Positions 13,701 to 24,340 are shown, numbered from the stretch's first letter. The stretch is DNA of 64,000 bases from Sipunculus nudus (GCA_026874595.1 CM049314.1:63772800-63836799); one strand, 5' to 3'. The notes: generated by a model from the sequence alone, not told the origin. Made by a program: numbers and translations.

Positions 13701-16700
13701 TCAAGTTTCCACAGGCACCTTTCATGGGCCTCCTTGCATGACAAGAATGAAGATTCTAGGTCAAGTTGTTGTGATTTGTACCCTGTTGACAGTTAACCAC
13801 ATCTTTAAAGGTCTCAAAAAAAAGAAAAAAATTCGTAAAAATTTGAAAAAAAAATAGAGGTGGCACACCCAGTCTGCAGAAACTGATGGAACAGCTCATG
13901 ATCAATATGTATGCCGAAAATCATGACCATCAGTGTTGTAGTTATTGAAATACTGCAGTTTTTGTATCAAATTTTCCATTATTCTGGGGGGGGGGGGGGG
14001 TATTTTGACCCATACAGCTTAAAGAATATGGGTAACAGAGACCTAATTTCAAGTTTCCATGGAGACTTTTCATGGGTCTCCCTGTGTGTCAAGAATAAAG
14101 ATTCTTGGTCCAGTTTTTATGATTTGTGCCCTGTTAACAGATGTTCATATCTTTAAAGGTCTCAAAAATACAGAAAAATTTCGTAAAAAAAAACGAACAA
14201 ATACAGGTGGTGCCACCAGTCTGCAGAAACTTATGAAACACTTCATGATCAATATCCATGCAAACAATTATGGTTATCTCTGCATTAGTTGTTCAGATAC
14301 TTTAGATTTTGTATCAAATTTTCCATTATTCTGATCTGTACTTTGGAGTGCCATAGCTCAAAGGATATGGGTAACAGAGACCAAATTTCAGGTTTCCATG
14401 GAGACTTATCATGGGTCTCCCTGTGTGTCAAGAACGAAGATTCTAGGTCCAGTCGTTACTATTTGTACCCTGTTGACAGATAACTACATCCTTAAAGGTC
14501 TCAAAAATGGAGAAAACAATTCGTGAACATTGAAAAATACAGGTGGCGCCACCAGTCTGCACAAACTGATGAAACATCTCATGATCATTATGTATGTCGA
14601 AAATCATGACCATCAGTGATGTAGTTAATGAGATATTGAAGTTTTTGTATGAAATTTTTTACTATTCTGGGGGGTAATTTTGGGGCCCATAGCTCAAAGG
14701 ATATGGGTAACAGAGACCTAATTTCTGGTTTCCATGGAGACTTTTCATAGGTCTCTCAGTGTGTCGAAAATGAAGATTCTAGGTCCAGTCGTTACGATTT
14801 GTGCCACGCTAACAGATGACAGCATCCTCAAAGGTCTCAAAAATAGAGGAAAAAATCGTAAAAAATCAAACAGTACAGGTGGCGCCACTAGTCTGCAGGA
14901 ACTGATCGAACATCTCATGATCAATATATATGCCAAAAATGAAGACCATCAGTGACGTAGTTATTGAGATATTGAAGTTTTTGTATGAAATTTTTTACTA
15001 TTCTGGGGGGTACTTTGGGGCCCCATAGCTCAAAGGATATGGGTAACAGAGACCTTATTTCTTGTTTCCAAGGAGATTTTTCATGGACCTCTCAGTGTGT
15101 CAAGAATTAAGATTCTAAGTCCAGTCTTTATGATTTGTGCCTTGTTAACAGATGTTCACATTTTTAAAGGTCTCAAAAATAGAGAAAAAAATTCGTAAAA
15201 AATCGAAAAATACAGGTGGCGCCACCAGTCTGCAGGAAGTGATGTAACATCTCATGATCAATATGTATGCCAAAAATCATGACCATCAGTCAAGTAGTTA
15301 ATGAGATATTGAAGTTTTTGTATGAAATTTTTGACTTTTCTGGGGGGGTACTTTGGGGCCACATAGCTCGAAGGATATGGGTAACAGAGACCTAATTTCT
15401 GGTTTCCAAGGAGATTTTTTATGGACCTCTCAGAATCCCAAGTTACAAGGTTCTAGGTCCAGCGGTTACGATTTGTGCCTGGTTAACGGACGGACAGACG
15501 GACAGACGGACAGACGGACGACGGACAAAGAGTGATCGCTATAGCTCAGATGACTTTCAGTCAGCTGAGCTAAAAATACGCAATCCTGACATTATTTCTG
15601 GCATGTGCATAGCGAATGTATAGAAAAATATATATTTTATATATGATCAAAGTCAGATCAGTGGTTTTGATATTAGGCAGTCTTAAAGTGTAACAATGGG
15701 TTTTTAATGGAAAAAATAAAGTTTTTCATTAATATCTCGAAGGAATTAAGTCCTAGTGACCAAATTCTTGGCATGATAGGGGATTTTGGAGACATCTAAC
15801 TGTATGCTAAATTTAAGGAACTTAGAGCTGAAGCTCAGGAGCTGAGCTCTAGCAAACTGCAAAACACTAGCTTGATGTAAACAATATGTGACATGGTGCT
15901 TGAAAACTTGAATAAAATCTACAGTGTTTGATCAACTTGTTTCAAATTATTGGTGTTAACAGTTGAAATGCTAATAAAAACATGCTTTGAAAATTAAATC
16001 CACAGCAGTTACAGGAAAAAACGTGCCATGGTCAAAGTTGGGCAAAATTTAAGGTACCAATTTTTTTTTTTGCTAATATTATAAAAAAATTTAAAAGACT
16101 TAGATCTAATTTTGGGTATACAATTTAATTTAGATTAATAAAATCAATATTACTGGGAAAAAAGTGCTTAGCTTTAACAAGTTTTGTGTCAAGTGATCAA
16201 ATTTCTTTCCTGATTATTTACAAAATGCATAATGTTTTGGCCCATAACTTTTTTAAATTATATAATACAGACCTAATTTCTGGCATGTACATAGGAACTA
16301 TATAGAGGATTATTTATGGTAAATATGAGGAAAAACAGATTTGTGGTTTTGATATTAGGCAGTCCTGAAGTGTGAAAATTGGTTTTTAATAAAAAAAAAT
16401 TGAGGTTTTTTCTTAATTTCTCAAAGGAACGAAGTCGCAAAGACCAAGTTTTCGGCTTGGTAGGAGATCTTTGGGACATCTAACATTATGCCGAATTTTG
16501 GATTCCTAGGTCTTATGGTTTCAAAACGTGCCACATCTACGGACGGACAACGGACAATGGACCATGACTATAGCTCAGATGACTTATAGTCAGCTGAGCT
16601 ACAAACAGAACTGAACGCTTTCAATAATAATATATCTATATATATAACAATTATTATACAGTAATAAGAGTTTTGAAGAAAAGATGATTCCTTCATGAAA

Positions 16701-19700
16701 AATATAGGAAACTATAGCAGATAACAATCTAGATCAATCAGGAAAATACAGGAAACTAAATAGTCAGACTAATAACCAAAAGCACTAAAACTGCTTCAAT
16801 ATTCTCACCTATTTCTACTTATTAATGGTGTTAAAGTAAATATGTTGAGGACTTTAGGTCATATGTTCACATAATTGTCAAAAAATCTGATATCTGTCAC
16901 CATCTTTATCAACTATAACTGGCATCATCCAGTGTCTGTAGACAATGATGACACCTGGTGGTCACAATTAAATCACCAGAAGCCCGATCACTGTTGTCAG
17001 TATTTCGGTTATATTAATCTCCATTTACACATTTTGCATGCTGATTTGTGCCAGATTCAATCAAACGTACTATTTAAGACTGGCACTTGAAAGTAGAAAT
17101 ATAAGAGAAAAATCTTCGCACTTTTTGGTCCTTTTCGGTGCTTTATGGTTATTAGTCTGACCAGAAATTTAAAGGAGCAGGGCTTGCAGAAACACTGGGG
17201 TAAGCATCTGTGATGCTCAAAATTTCACTTGAATGCTTGGTTCTGGGAGTGTGGACATGTGAACATTTTAGTTGTTGGATTGAGAGGATCAATATCTGCC
17301 CTTGTAGCAACCACTGGCCATTGCCGACCACCCCAGAAAACAAGTTAATTGTGTAAACACTGTTCTCACAAGTGAGGTTTAGATTTCACTTTATCATATA
17401 ATTTTAAAATGACGCAATATCTAATCAAGTATGATACAAAAATTAAGTAAAATAAAAAAAAGGTACAAATTAACACAACCCTTCATAATTTGACACAGAT
17501 CACATCCCACTAGGACATGCCATATTGAAATGCAATACACTTATATTTTTGCCTGAGCAGCCCCGATTCTTCACTTTTTCTTTCAATTGATAGCCCTGTA
17601 GGAGACAATTATGGAAATATTTTGGAAATATAAAAGTCAGCACGACCCCTTGTAGGACTAGACATTTGTTTGTGTGTGTATTTCTCACCAGTAGAGTCCA
17701 TAAAGTATTCTGTGGTGAAGGAATTCCAGTGTTTCTTGGTCTTAAGGCATGGTGAGTCAAAATCTTGGCTGATAACATGCATGTGGACATGGCTGTAAAA
17801 ATAAATAAGTATGTAATTTAACAGCCTGTATGGTATTAAATAAATCAGTATGATATTTAATATGTCTGTATTGTATTTATCTGAATCAGTATGGTATTTA
17901 ATGCCTGTAAGACTGTATGGTATTAAATAAATCAGTATGGAGTGCCATATTGAAATTATCAGATTATGAAGAAAAATAGATCAGCATAGTATGAAACCTA
18001 CAGAATAAATAAATCACCACAAACTCATATAAATAAGTGTCCTATCAACATAACAGATATGATTTTTATACCTAATTACTTTTGTAATACAGATATCAGT
18101 ATGGTAACAAACAGATAAATATGGAATCCATCAGACCTGTTTAACAGAACAAAAGGCTGGCACCCAGCACATTCATTATCATGCATAAAGCCATTCACAT
18201 AATTAAAAACATTAACTTCTGTTGTGTGGCACTTCGGTATCTTTAATATCAAGTAACCTTCACATTGACTCGCTTAACCCAAATAATCAGACCTGACAAA
18301 CATCTGGTTAATTAACTCAAGAAATAAATCAAGAATACAACAAGAGACCCGGGGGTCTAATGATCTCTCTGTGTATTTCTGTGCATGATGGTGGGTGATT
18401 TAAAAATTAATAAAGTGAATGTAAAAATAACATTCATGCATTTTCCCTGTGGACACTGTGCTGCTGCACAAGTTTACAGAGAGCTCAAACTAAGATTGTC
18501 ACAGAAAAGGATGAACTGGACATAGATTAATCAGAAGACAAAATTAATTTATGTAAAGATGCCATGTTGAAAATAACTTTACTGAATTTATACTCATTTT
18601 ATTCCCCTTTCTTTGAGGAACTGTTTACCCTGATATGAAAGCCAAAATATCATTTCTTTATGACATATCTTAGAAAAAGCAGAAAAGTCTATAACAGCCT
18701 GCAGAAGTAGGTCAACACAGGTGGCGCACCTGCAGGTTAAAATCAAACAGCAGTCACATGATGAATATCCTTGTGAAATTTGGTGCTGAAGGCTGCAGCA
18801 GTTCCTTAGATATTTGGTAACAGACATTTCATTATGCATGCAAACACAACAGATTGTCACATATTGCGACCTACAAAACCTGAAAAGCCATTTCAGCCCA
18901 CAGAAAGTAGGTCAATATAGGTGGCGCCACCATAAGCTTTTTTGCATATTCTTTACATGATAAAAAATGTCTGTGAAGTTTCATGATGACAGTTGAAGCT
19001 GCTGATCAGATATTTGGCTACAGATGGTGAAGGGGTTACAGTGGACAATGGATGCTGTGTCAGTGCATATGGTCACAGAGTGAACTAAAAGAGCACTTAT
19101 ATTGTCTGAAACAGGTCTTTCCAGATAGCAAGTATTATTTTCATTCTATCTACTTTATACAGATATACGAGTTATTTTCTCTCACCTCATGCTGGGTATG
19201 GCATGGTAACCACAGCGGAATTTGAGATGTTCACTGCTCCTGAAATTACATAAAACATTTAACAAGCTTACACTCTTTAATCATATACCCGTAATAAAAT
19301 GTAGAAAAAAAAAGAAAATTTCAAGGTGTTATTGAGATATAAACCTTTATATAGAGTTTTTTCCCACCATGCAGCAGTTTCTATTATTGTCTTTTGTGTG
19401 CCTGATACAGAAAATAAACTTTTCAATCTACCATAAAAATCATAAGAATCTGGATGAAAGGATTCATTGTAAAGTTGAAATAAAGCTTAATCAAGCATTT
19501 TTTTTATTTATCTACAGAGATTGCCACCAAAGGGGCAACAAAGCAGAGGTAGAACACATTTAACATCATGATGAATATACTTCTTAAGTTAGAGACTACA
19601 ATGCTCTATATTATATTGCAAACTAGATGTTGTAGGACAATGGTCCTCAGAGGGCCCCGCATTTCTGGTAGTGCTGGACTAGTTTACATATGGGTGAAAA

Positions 19701-22700
19701 GTTTAGGTTAAGTTGAAAAATATGACAAACAGAAACAGGTATTTATCCATATGCATGAGAGAAAAATCCTACTGGTTTGAATAATATTAAAAAAGATATG
19801 TCTGAAATAATGTGTGCAATAGAAAATCAGCGATTGTACTCTGTTGGCCATATTTGATTTTGAGCAAGCCTGTATTTCAATAGGTCAGAAGCCCTCATAG
19901 GCACCAATGATCCCTGTGAATTTGAGAAAGATCAAGCATGTTCTTGTTGAGATATCAGGTGTGAATGTACCAATCATCCCTAAATTTGTGAAAGCTGAAG
20001 TATGTTGTTGTTGAGTAATCGCGCACGAAAGAAAATCAGGGATTGGGTTGTGGCAGCCATATTGGAATCCCAACAGGTTTGTAATTCAGTGGATCTGAAA
20101 CCCTCATAATGTACAAATCATTTCTGTGAATTTGGGAAAGCTGAAGTATGTTGTTGAGTTAACGCGCGCAAAAGGAAATCAGCGATTTGACTGTGGTGGC
20201 CATTGTGGAACTCCTACAGGCCTGTAACTCAATAGGACTGGAGCCCTCATATATACCAATCATCTCTGTGAATTTGGGAAAGATGAGGTATGTTGTTGAG
20301 TTAATGCGCGAAAGGAAATCAGCGATTTGGCTGTGGTAGCCATAGTGGAATTCCTACAGGCCTTTAACTCAATAGGACTGGAGCCCTCATATATACCAAT
20401 CATCTCTGTGAATTTGGGAAAGATGAGGTAGGTTGTTGAGTTAACGCGTGAAAGGAAATCAGCAATTTGGCGGAGTAGGCCATTGGAATTCCTACAGGCC
20501 TGTAATTCAATAGGTCTGGAGCCTTCATAAGTACCAGTCATCTCTGTGAATTTGAGAATGCTGAAGTATATTGTTGTTGAGTTATCGCGTGCAAAAGAAA
20601 ATCAGTGATTGGGCTGTGGAGGCCATATTGGAATTCCAACAGGTCTGTAAATCAATAGGTCTGGAGCATTCGTATGTAAAAAAAAAAAATCATCAAAATT
20701 TTTTATTTTGATTTTCATCTTTCCAGAAGATTAATTAATGCAATTTTGATCAGATTTCCTTTGTTATGCAGTGCTTTTACCTGTTTAGCGAAAAAATTCT
20801 GTTATTATCATGCTTTTCCCTGATTACTTAACAGTTTCATCAAAATGTACAAAGAAAGTAAAAAGAAAATTGCCTGCCCACACTGAATTCTGAAAAAAAA
20901 TGGGTAAAAACCATACCTTTTTTTCCCTTATTTTACATGAATGGAGTGGAGGTCAAAGGTGAAAGATCACAGAAAGGCAAATCATGACACTGCTGCTGAA
21001 GTAAATATGACTGCCAGAATATGATAATTCATGCCTAGCTGGTTGGAAAGTCTCTTATAAATTTCTGTGAAAATTTTAAAGATATAAGGCAAAGGTCAGC
21101 TCAAAGGTATGACCCTTAATATGCTCTTCTTGAGAACCCATACAGACAGGAAATACATCTCTACAGCACTTCTTCCAATATCTTTGATATAAACAGCAGA
21201 GGTTCAATTGTTATGACATATTAATCAAATAATTAGCAACTGAATGACAACTAGAATACGGGTAGTCGACAAGCGACTACGTGTATCCGCCAAAATCAGA
21301 GTAGGATGGGTGAAGTGAGGCATGGATTGAGTAGCAAGGGCAAATAGAGTAACATGTGTTACATATTAGAATGGAAACCTGGTTAAAACAGTCCAAATGG
21401 CCGAAATCGAAAGTAAAGGGCTTTGGGTCTCGAAGTAAGGTTGTTTACAAGAATCGAGTTCGGCTGTCGAATGGCATGGCCGGGTCTCCAATGCTGGGAT
21501 CGGTGGAGGGAATGCGGGTTGCTTCTGGCTTTGTGGCTGATGATGCTGTAGCTTTCTATCAGGACAACGACCCAGGAGAGACGATGGCGCCCTCTACGGC
21601 TCCCTGCTTGGCTTGGCATGGCACTGCGACTGTTGGCTCGGAGAACATGCTTAACGCGCACAGGGCTGAGGTCTTGACCGCAGCAACCTGTAGCTGCTCG
21701 ATGACATATACTTCTTTTGGCTTGGACATATTAGAATGGATCTCTGCCACATAAACATTACTGTAGGTGGCGCCACCTGTTATTTGACCGGGAAACTATC
21801 CAAGATGTATACACATGCAAAATTTCAAGTGGAAAAGTCAAACCACTGCAGAGATATGAGTGATTTTATCCCACAGCATACCAACAGATGGACGCTGTGC
21901 AAACATGGTTGCAGGTGGCGGCACCTTTTTTTGTGTATGTTATAAAGCTATCCAAGGGCTACAATTGTGTAAACATTTTTTCCTGATCGGTCAAACAGTT
22001 CCCGAGATATGTGGGTTTATGTGTGGAAACAGACGCAAAAACGGATGCTGGGCAGAGAGGACAGGTCAGAGGTCAAGGCCACTTGGTTAGGCACCAGTTA
22101 ACATGTGACCTGATAACTTGTGTAAGTTTTGGAAAAATCCGTCCAGTAGTCTCAGAGGAGTTCTCCGGAAACGAACGCGGTGGCGGCGCCGGAACCCGGT
22201 CAAAAACATAGAATCCGCAAAACTTCGTTTTGGCGGATACAATTATAATTTACATATATCTTCTCACTTTTTGGCTAACGCTTGCCCTTTCTCCTGCATG
22301 TGTCTCAGCAGTGGAAGATGATCTTTCTTCAGCTGTTTGAGGTTGGCTATACTCTCCCTTGGCATAACCAAGAAATGGAAACGTGCCTGAAATAAAACAT
22401 TATATCCTTATAAATTTCAGTCAGCTAAACTCATTCACAAACAGCTTCTTAATGTTAAACTAAGATTCCTTATGTAGAAAATGAGGATAAAAATTGGTAC
22501 TGAGTAAATAAATAAGGTGAGAATCCTAATGTGCGGAACCGGCATGCAGAACGCTTATCTGGCAAAATGAATTGTTACGTTGCCATTTTCCTGGTCCTGC
22601 ATGGTGTCCCAAAGTGATACATAGAAAATATCCAAGGTGCTGTACCTGTTTATATGAAACAAGCATTTCACATGCCATACATAAGGAATATCTTATAGCT

Positions 22701-24316
22701 TAACACATTATCAAAACAAAATTTTTCAGTTACAATTTTGTGACAATAGAACATATAATAATGGTCAGACCCCATGGACTGATTCACGACAAATCAACCC
22801 AGATGGACTTAAAGTTAGCATATTTCAACTATTTGAATTATAGAATTTATCTTAGGAATTCAGATTATTTTATTAGCAGAATTGTGATAAAAGTTTTTGA
22901 GTTAGCAGACCAGACTAGACATACAGTGTGTAAGGCAGGTCATATATTGTTAATTAGTTATCTGATAAGTCCATCATTAACAGAGTCAGAGTATTTAACT
23001 TGTGACCTGCTTTTATCTAACAATGAATGGTAAATTAATATCTGTTTACTGCATGGGCATCACTATGTGTCAGTATGTGAAATAAACTTAATCTTAAAAT
23101 AATGTATAAACATAATATTTGTTGTTTCAATAGATTTTAAGTATTTTGTTTTTCAGCCTTATTTAATATAGAATTTCATTGATTAAGTTAAACATATCTA
23201 GAGATATTTCGGCAAAGTTTGGGTCCAATTTAGACCCAGTTGTGGCTCTGTTGTAAACACAGAGCCATAGGTCCCTGCCTTCATTCATGTAGCGGACAGG
23301 AGCGCATGCAGGTGACTACGATGTACCCATTTTAAGGACATTTGGCCTGTTTAAACCCCGGGTGAAGGGCTGTTGATTGTCTCTGGCCAGGGTGATGGGC
23401 TGGTGATTGTTTAATTCTGGCCAGCCGTGTGCACTGCACGTGTTACATCATCACTGCAAACTTACTGGTGCACCCAGCTGAAATGTGATACATATGCGCC
23501 TGGCCAGCTGAAACAATCAAGCCTGTTCCCTTAATTGGTAACAACGCTGCCTGTAGCCAGTGGTGGTGTGTATCAACTTGAGGTGGTTGTGTTACAGGAC
23601 ATTCACACCATGCACCAGAGATGATGTAACACATGCATGCACACTGCTGCTTGAAACAATGGCACAGGGGCATTGGGATAGGCACCCAACATCAAGTGTA
23701 GCCTACTCCCGTCCGCTAGATAAATGAAGGTTGGGACCTGTGGCTCTGTGTTTACAACATGCAACAGAGCCACAACCGGTCTAGTGTCCATGCAATGATT
23801 TGCAATATTTTCTACATCTCTGTTACAAATACCAGAGTTGCATTTGTCCGATTAGACTAAATGCATCCTCTTTATATCTTATTTATATATGTTTCCTTTG
23901 ACCTGAACCGCTGTATCGCAGCGGTCAATTTTCTTGGACATTTGAGTGATAGAAAACGATGTAAACAAACACCACGTGTCACCGTCGTGAGCGATAATGG
24001 GTACAATTACTTTTGGGTACTTGTCTTTGATGATAACGATCTTATCGTCTGCTTCAACGCGCATACTGGGGTCTTCCATGGAAGCCTTCAGACCTTGGCT
24101 CCAATGACCAAAGGGTTTCTTGGCCGCTGTGGCCCCACTACTACCAGAATCAGACATTTTTCGTTTGAGAACATCGCTACTCTTGGCCGCCATGGTTCGA
24201 AGCATACTTTGTATGGCCGTTGATGATTGGCTAAATGCTGACGCCTGCAAATGTTCTTGCCCACTCAGCTGTTGCGTTGAACCAGTTTGGCACTGATCAG
24301 AAGGACCTGCTGCCAT
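7647..24316 (-). CDS. APTX: Aprataxin (FHA-less), six coding exons
   Basis: Aprataxin is a nuclear DNA-repair enzyme of the HIT superfamily that removes AMP from abortive 5'-adenylated DNA ends left by failed ligation. Coding exons on the minus strand: 24316-24011, 22386-22268, 19239-19186, 17792-17689, 9479-9398, 7734-7647. They total 753 nt, 250 residues plus stop, and every junction is GT/AG with compatible phase (0, 2, 2, 1, 2). The HIT domain begins near residue 69 ([15 protein letters not shown], then IIKDKYPK). The catalytic triad H161-V-H163-M-H165-V-I is intact, followed by SQDFDSPCL and KKHWNS as in the family. Residues 223-243 form a C2H2 finger (C-x2-C-x12-H-x3-H). The first 68 residues are low-complexity and there is no FHA domain; an in-frame TAA lies 12 codons upstream of the ATG. 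Vertebrate APTX has an N-terminal FHA domain, and some invertebrate forms lack it. Not covered: any additional spliced 5' exon. Confidence 0.93.
7735..9045. other. APTX intron 5, unremarkable part
   Basis: A+T-rich intron sequence. A small open frame at 8788-9045 has no recognisable motif. No repeat structure is evident before the MITE at 9046. Confidence 0.5.
9046..9319. mobile_element. MITE with about 33-bp terminal inverted repeats
   Basis: The left end (9046-9080) and right end (9284-9319) are inverted copies sharing GGTATGGTTCTCAGGCAC (GGAATGG on the left) and an adjoining A-rich CCAAAA segment. The element is about 270 bp and has no coding capacity. A diverged, inverted relative lies at 20680-20935. 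The superfamily is not resolved because the target duplication is obscured by A-runs. Confidence 0.65.
9398..9479 (-). CDS. APTX: APTX exon 5: linker helix before zinc finger
   Basis: This 82-nt exon follows acceptor TTTGTTTAAG and ends at donor AA|GTAAGCA. It encodes [12 protein letters not shown] and, after [15 protein letters not shown], matching the segment between the HIT domain and the finger in human aprataxin. The preceding intron is about 8.2 kb and carries the largest repeat array of the window. Confidence 0.9.
9930..10473. other. Unassigned G+C-richer segment with coding-like frames
   Basis: This stretch in APTX intron 4 is richer in G+C than its surroundings. It carries overlapping open frames on both strands: plus 10069-10446, and minus 10473-10183 and 10118-9930. 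The minus frames, read across a shift, look more protein-like and end near CKERML, but I recognise no family. A T-run and GCAG at 10424-10440 could be an oligo(A) tail of a minus-strand retrocopy. It may be a decayed retropseudogene or a transposon fragment. Confidence 0.3.
10480..11740. other. APTX intron 4, unremarkable part
   Basis: A+T-rich intron sequence with no gene. A fragment of the left-end repeat motif (AACAAGGGACCCATGGCATC) lies at about 11197-11216 without the rest of an element. Confidence 0.45.
11741..12157. repeat. Copy of the intronic dispersed-repeat body
   Basis: The phrases GATGTAAACAA, ACATGCCATTGCCAAAGTTG and AAATTTAAGGTA, and TGTTTGGGCCCATAACTT, recur here in the same order as at 5580-5800, 6110-6490 and 15870-16250. 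This is another copy of the family and is non-coding. Confidence 0.6.
12158..12339 (+). repeat. Left end of dispersed repeat
   Basis: AAACAAGTGACCCATGGGTC, then ATGAGGCTCAGCTGAC, at 12154-12190 is the left-end motif seen at 289 and 2143. The nearest right end in the same orientation is 15575. The intervening tandem array may therefore be the core of one composite element. Confidence 0.5.
12340..13508. mobile_element. Inverted-end element, long copy (family shared with 21250-22240)
   Basis: The left end reads CTAGAATACGGGTAACCGAC then GTATCTGCCAAAATC. The right end reads CAAAACTTCGTTTTGGCGGATAC, so the CCGCCAAAA/TTTTGGCGG segment is inverted at the two ends. The interior holds three sub-repeats of about 270 bp, each opening with a version of TAGGTGGCGCCACCTGTCAT. 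No protein was recognised. A second, shorter copy in APTX intron 2 confirms the boundaries. Confidence 0.65.
13517..15480 (+). repeat. Six-copy tandem array, period about 340 bp
   Basis: Units start at AGGTGGCGCCACC-type sequences at 13517, 13858, 14205, 14541, 14877 and 15214. Spacings are 341, 347, 336, 336 and 337 bases. Each unit contains CACCAGTCTGCAG, ATGATCAATATGTATGCC, GGATATGGGTAACAGAGACC and AAAGGTCTCAAAAAT in that order. The array lies within APTX intron 4. All open frames in it are repeat-derived. Confidence 0.9.
15481..15575 (+). repeat. Right-end motif closing the 340-bp array
   Basis: GGAC/AGAC tetranucleotides lead into CGCTATAGCTCAGATGACTT and TCAGTCAGCTGAGCTAAAAA. The same right end is found at 2552-2650, 6772-6868, 7120-7190 and 16540-16605. 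Confidence 0.7.
15576..16605. mobile_element. Dispersed-repeat body and right end
   Basis: The module order of 5820-6860 is repeated: GTTTTGATATTAGGCAGTC at 15664 and again at 16346, CATGGTCAAAGTTGGGCAAA at 16026, and a right end with GTCAGCTGAGCTA at 16590-16602. No coding capacity is seen. Confidence 0.6.
16606..17688. other. APTX intron 4, exon-4-proximal part
   Basis: No gene or clear repeat is visible in this A+T-rich intron stretch. Short open frames at 16875-17090 and 17152-17343 carry no recognisable motif. Confidence 0.45.
17689..17792 (-). CDS. APTX: APTX exon 4: catalytic histidine triad
   Basis: Acceptor TTTTTACAG opens a 104-nt exon. It encodes [17 protein letters not shown], then [18 protein letters not shown]. 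The H-x-H-x-H core is the nucleotidyl-hydrolase/transferase active site. The donor is G|GTGAGAAA in phase 1. Confidence 0.94.
18337..19090. mobile_element. Dispersed element with ACAAGAGACC left end
   Basis: The left end ACAACAAGAGACCCGGGGGT and the right end CACAGAGTGAACTAAAAGAG parallel the AAACAAGGGACC/GAGCTAAAAA ends of the other family. The interior has two GGTGGCGC(CACC)-type sites, at 18720 and 18920, about 200 bp apart. The element sits in APTX intron 3 and is probably related to the same superfamily. It is non-coding. Confidence 0.5.
19186..19239 (-). CDS. APTX: APTX exon 3: GYHAIPSM segment
   Basis: A 54-nt exon between acceptor TAATTTCAG and donor AG|GTGAGAG encodes [17 protein letters not shown]. 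This is the strand just before the histidine triad in aprataxin. It is too short to be found by ORF length; recognition rests on the family motif and phase 2 on both sides. Confidence 0.9.
19860..20670. repeat. Tandem array, period about 140 bp
   Basis: Unit landmarks AGGCCTGTAACTCAATAGG, CTCTGTGAATTTGGGAAAG and AGGAAATCAGCGATTTG recur with starts near 19869, 20078, 20217, 20357, 20495 and 20640. The first interval is longer because of an internal partial duplication. The array lies in APTX intron 2. Confidence 0.85.
20680..20935 (-). mobile_element. Diverged inverted copy of the 9046 MITE
   Basis: On the minus strand this reads AAAGGTATGGTT, then GATAAGGGAAAAGCAT-like, GCTAAA and AACAAAGGAAAT blocks in the same order as 9055-9240. 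The distal inverted repeat is eroded. Confidence 0.5.
21250..22240. mobile_element. Inverted-end element, short copy (family shared with 12340-13508)
   Basis: The ends are CTAGAATACGGGTAGTCGAC with GTATCCGCCAAAATC on the left and TTTTGGCGGATAC on the right. The interior shares the TAGGTGGCGCCACCTGTTAT module and the CAAAAACATAGAATCCGCAA approach to the right end. An insert at about 21370-21740, absent from the other copy, is G+C-richer and holds open frames on both strands (132 and 92 codons) with no recognised domain. Confidence 0.6.
22268..22386 (-). CDS. APTX: APTX exon 2: HIT domain strand/helix segment
   Basis: The acceptor TTTATTTCAG precedes [10 protein letters not shown], which matches the family's ARYHWLVLP segment. 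A helix ([19 protein letters not shown]) follows. The exon is 119 nt and ends with donor AA|GTGAGAAG in phase 2. Confidence 0.92.
23230..23783. mobile_element. Element with about 70-bp inverted ends in APTX intron 1
   Basis: The left end 23230-23300 (GTTGTGGCTCTG, AAACACAGAGCCATAGGTCC, TTCATTCATGTAGCGGAC) is repeated inverted at 23708-23783 (GTCCGCTAGATAAATGAAGG, GGACCTGTGGCTCTGTG, CAGAGCCACAAC). Each end can also fold on itself through GGCTCTGT/ACAGAGCC. The interior is about 400 bp and non-coding. The target duplication is not clear. Confidence 0.65.
24011..24316 (-). CDS. APTX: APTX exon 1: N-terminus and start of HIT domain
   Basis: This exon holds 102 codons in phase 0, from the ATG at 24316 to the donor AAA|GTAATT. 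It encodes a Ser/Gln/Ala-rich leader, a basic patch (residues 51-53, KRK) that could serve as a nuclear signal, and the conserved HIT opening PFGHWSQGL...MEDP...IIKDKYPK. An in-frame stop codon 12 codons upstream of the ATG closes the frame. Confidence 0.92.
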
Positions 24317-24340
24317 CGCCTTCGCGCACGGCAAAGCAAA

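Noticed and set aside
13291-15535. Several frames of 60-90 codons with similar sequence.
   Set aside because: They are successive units of the 340-bp tandem array read in the same frame, not genes.
21356-21754. 132-codon plus-strand frame.
   Set aside because: It lies inside an inverted-end repeat element, has long open frames on the other strand too, and shows no recognisable domain.
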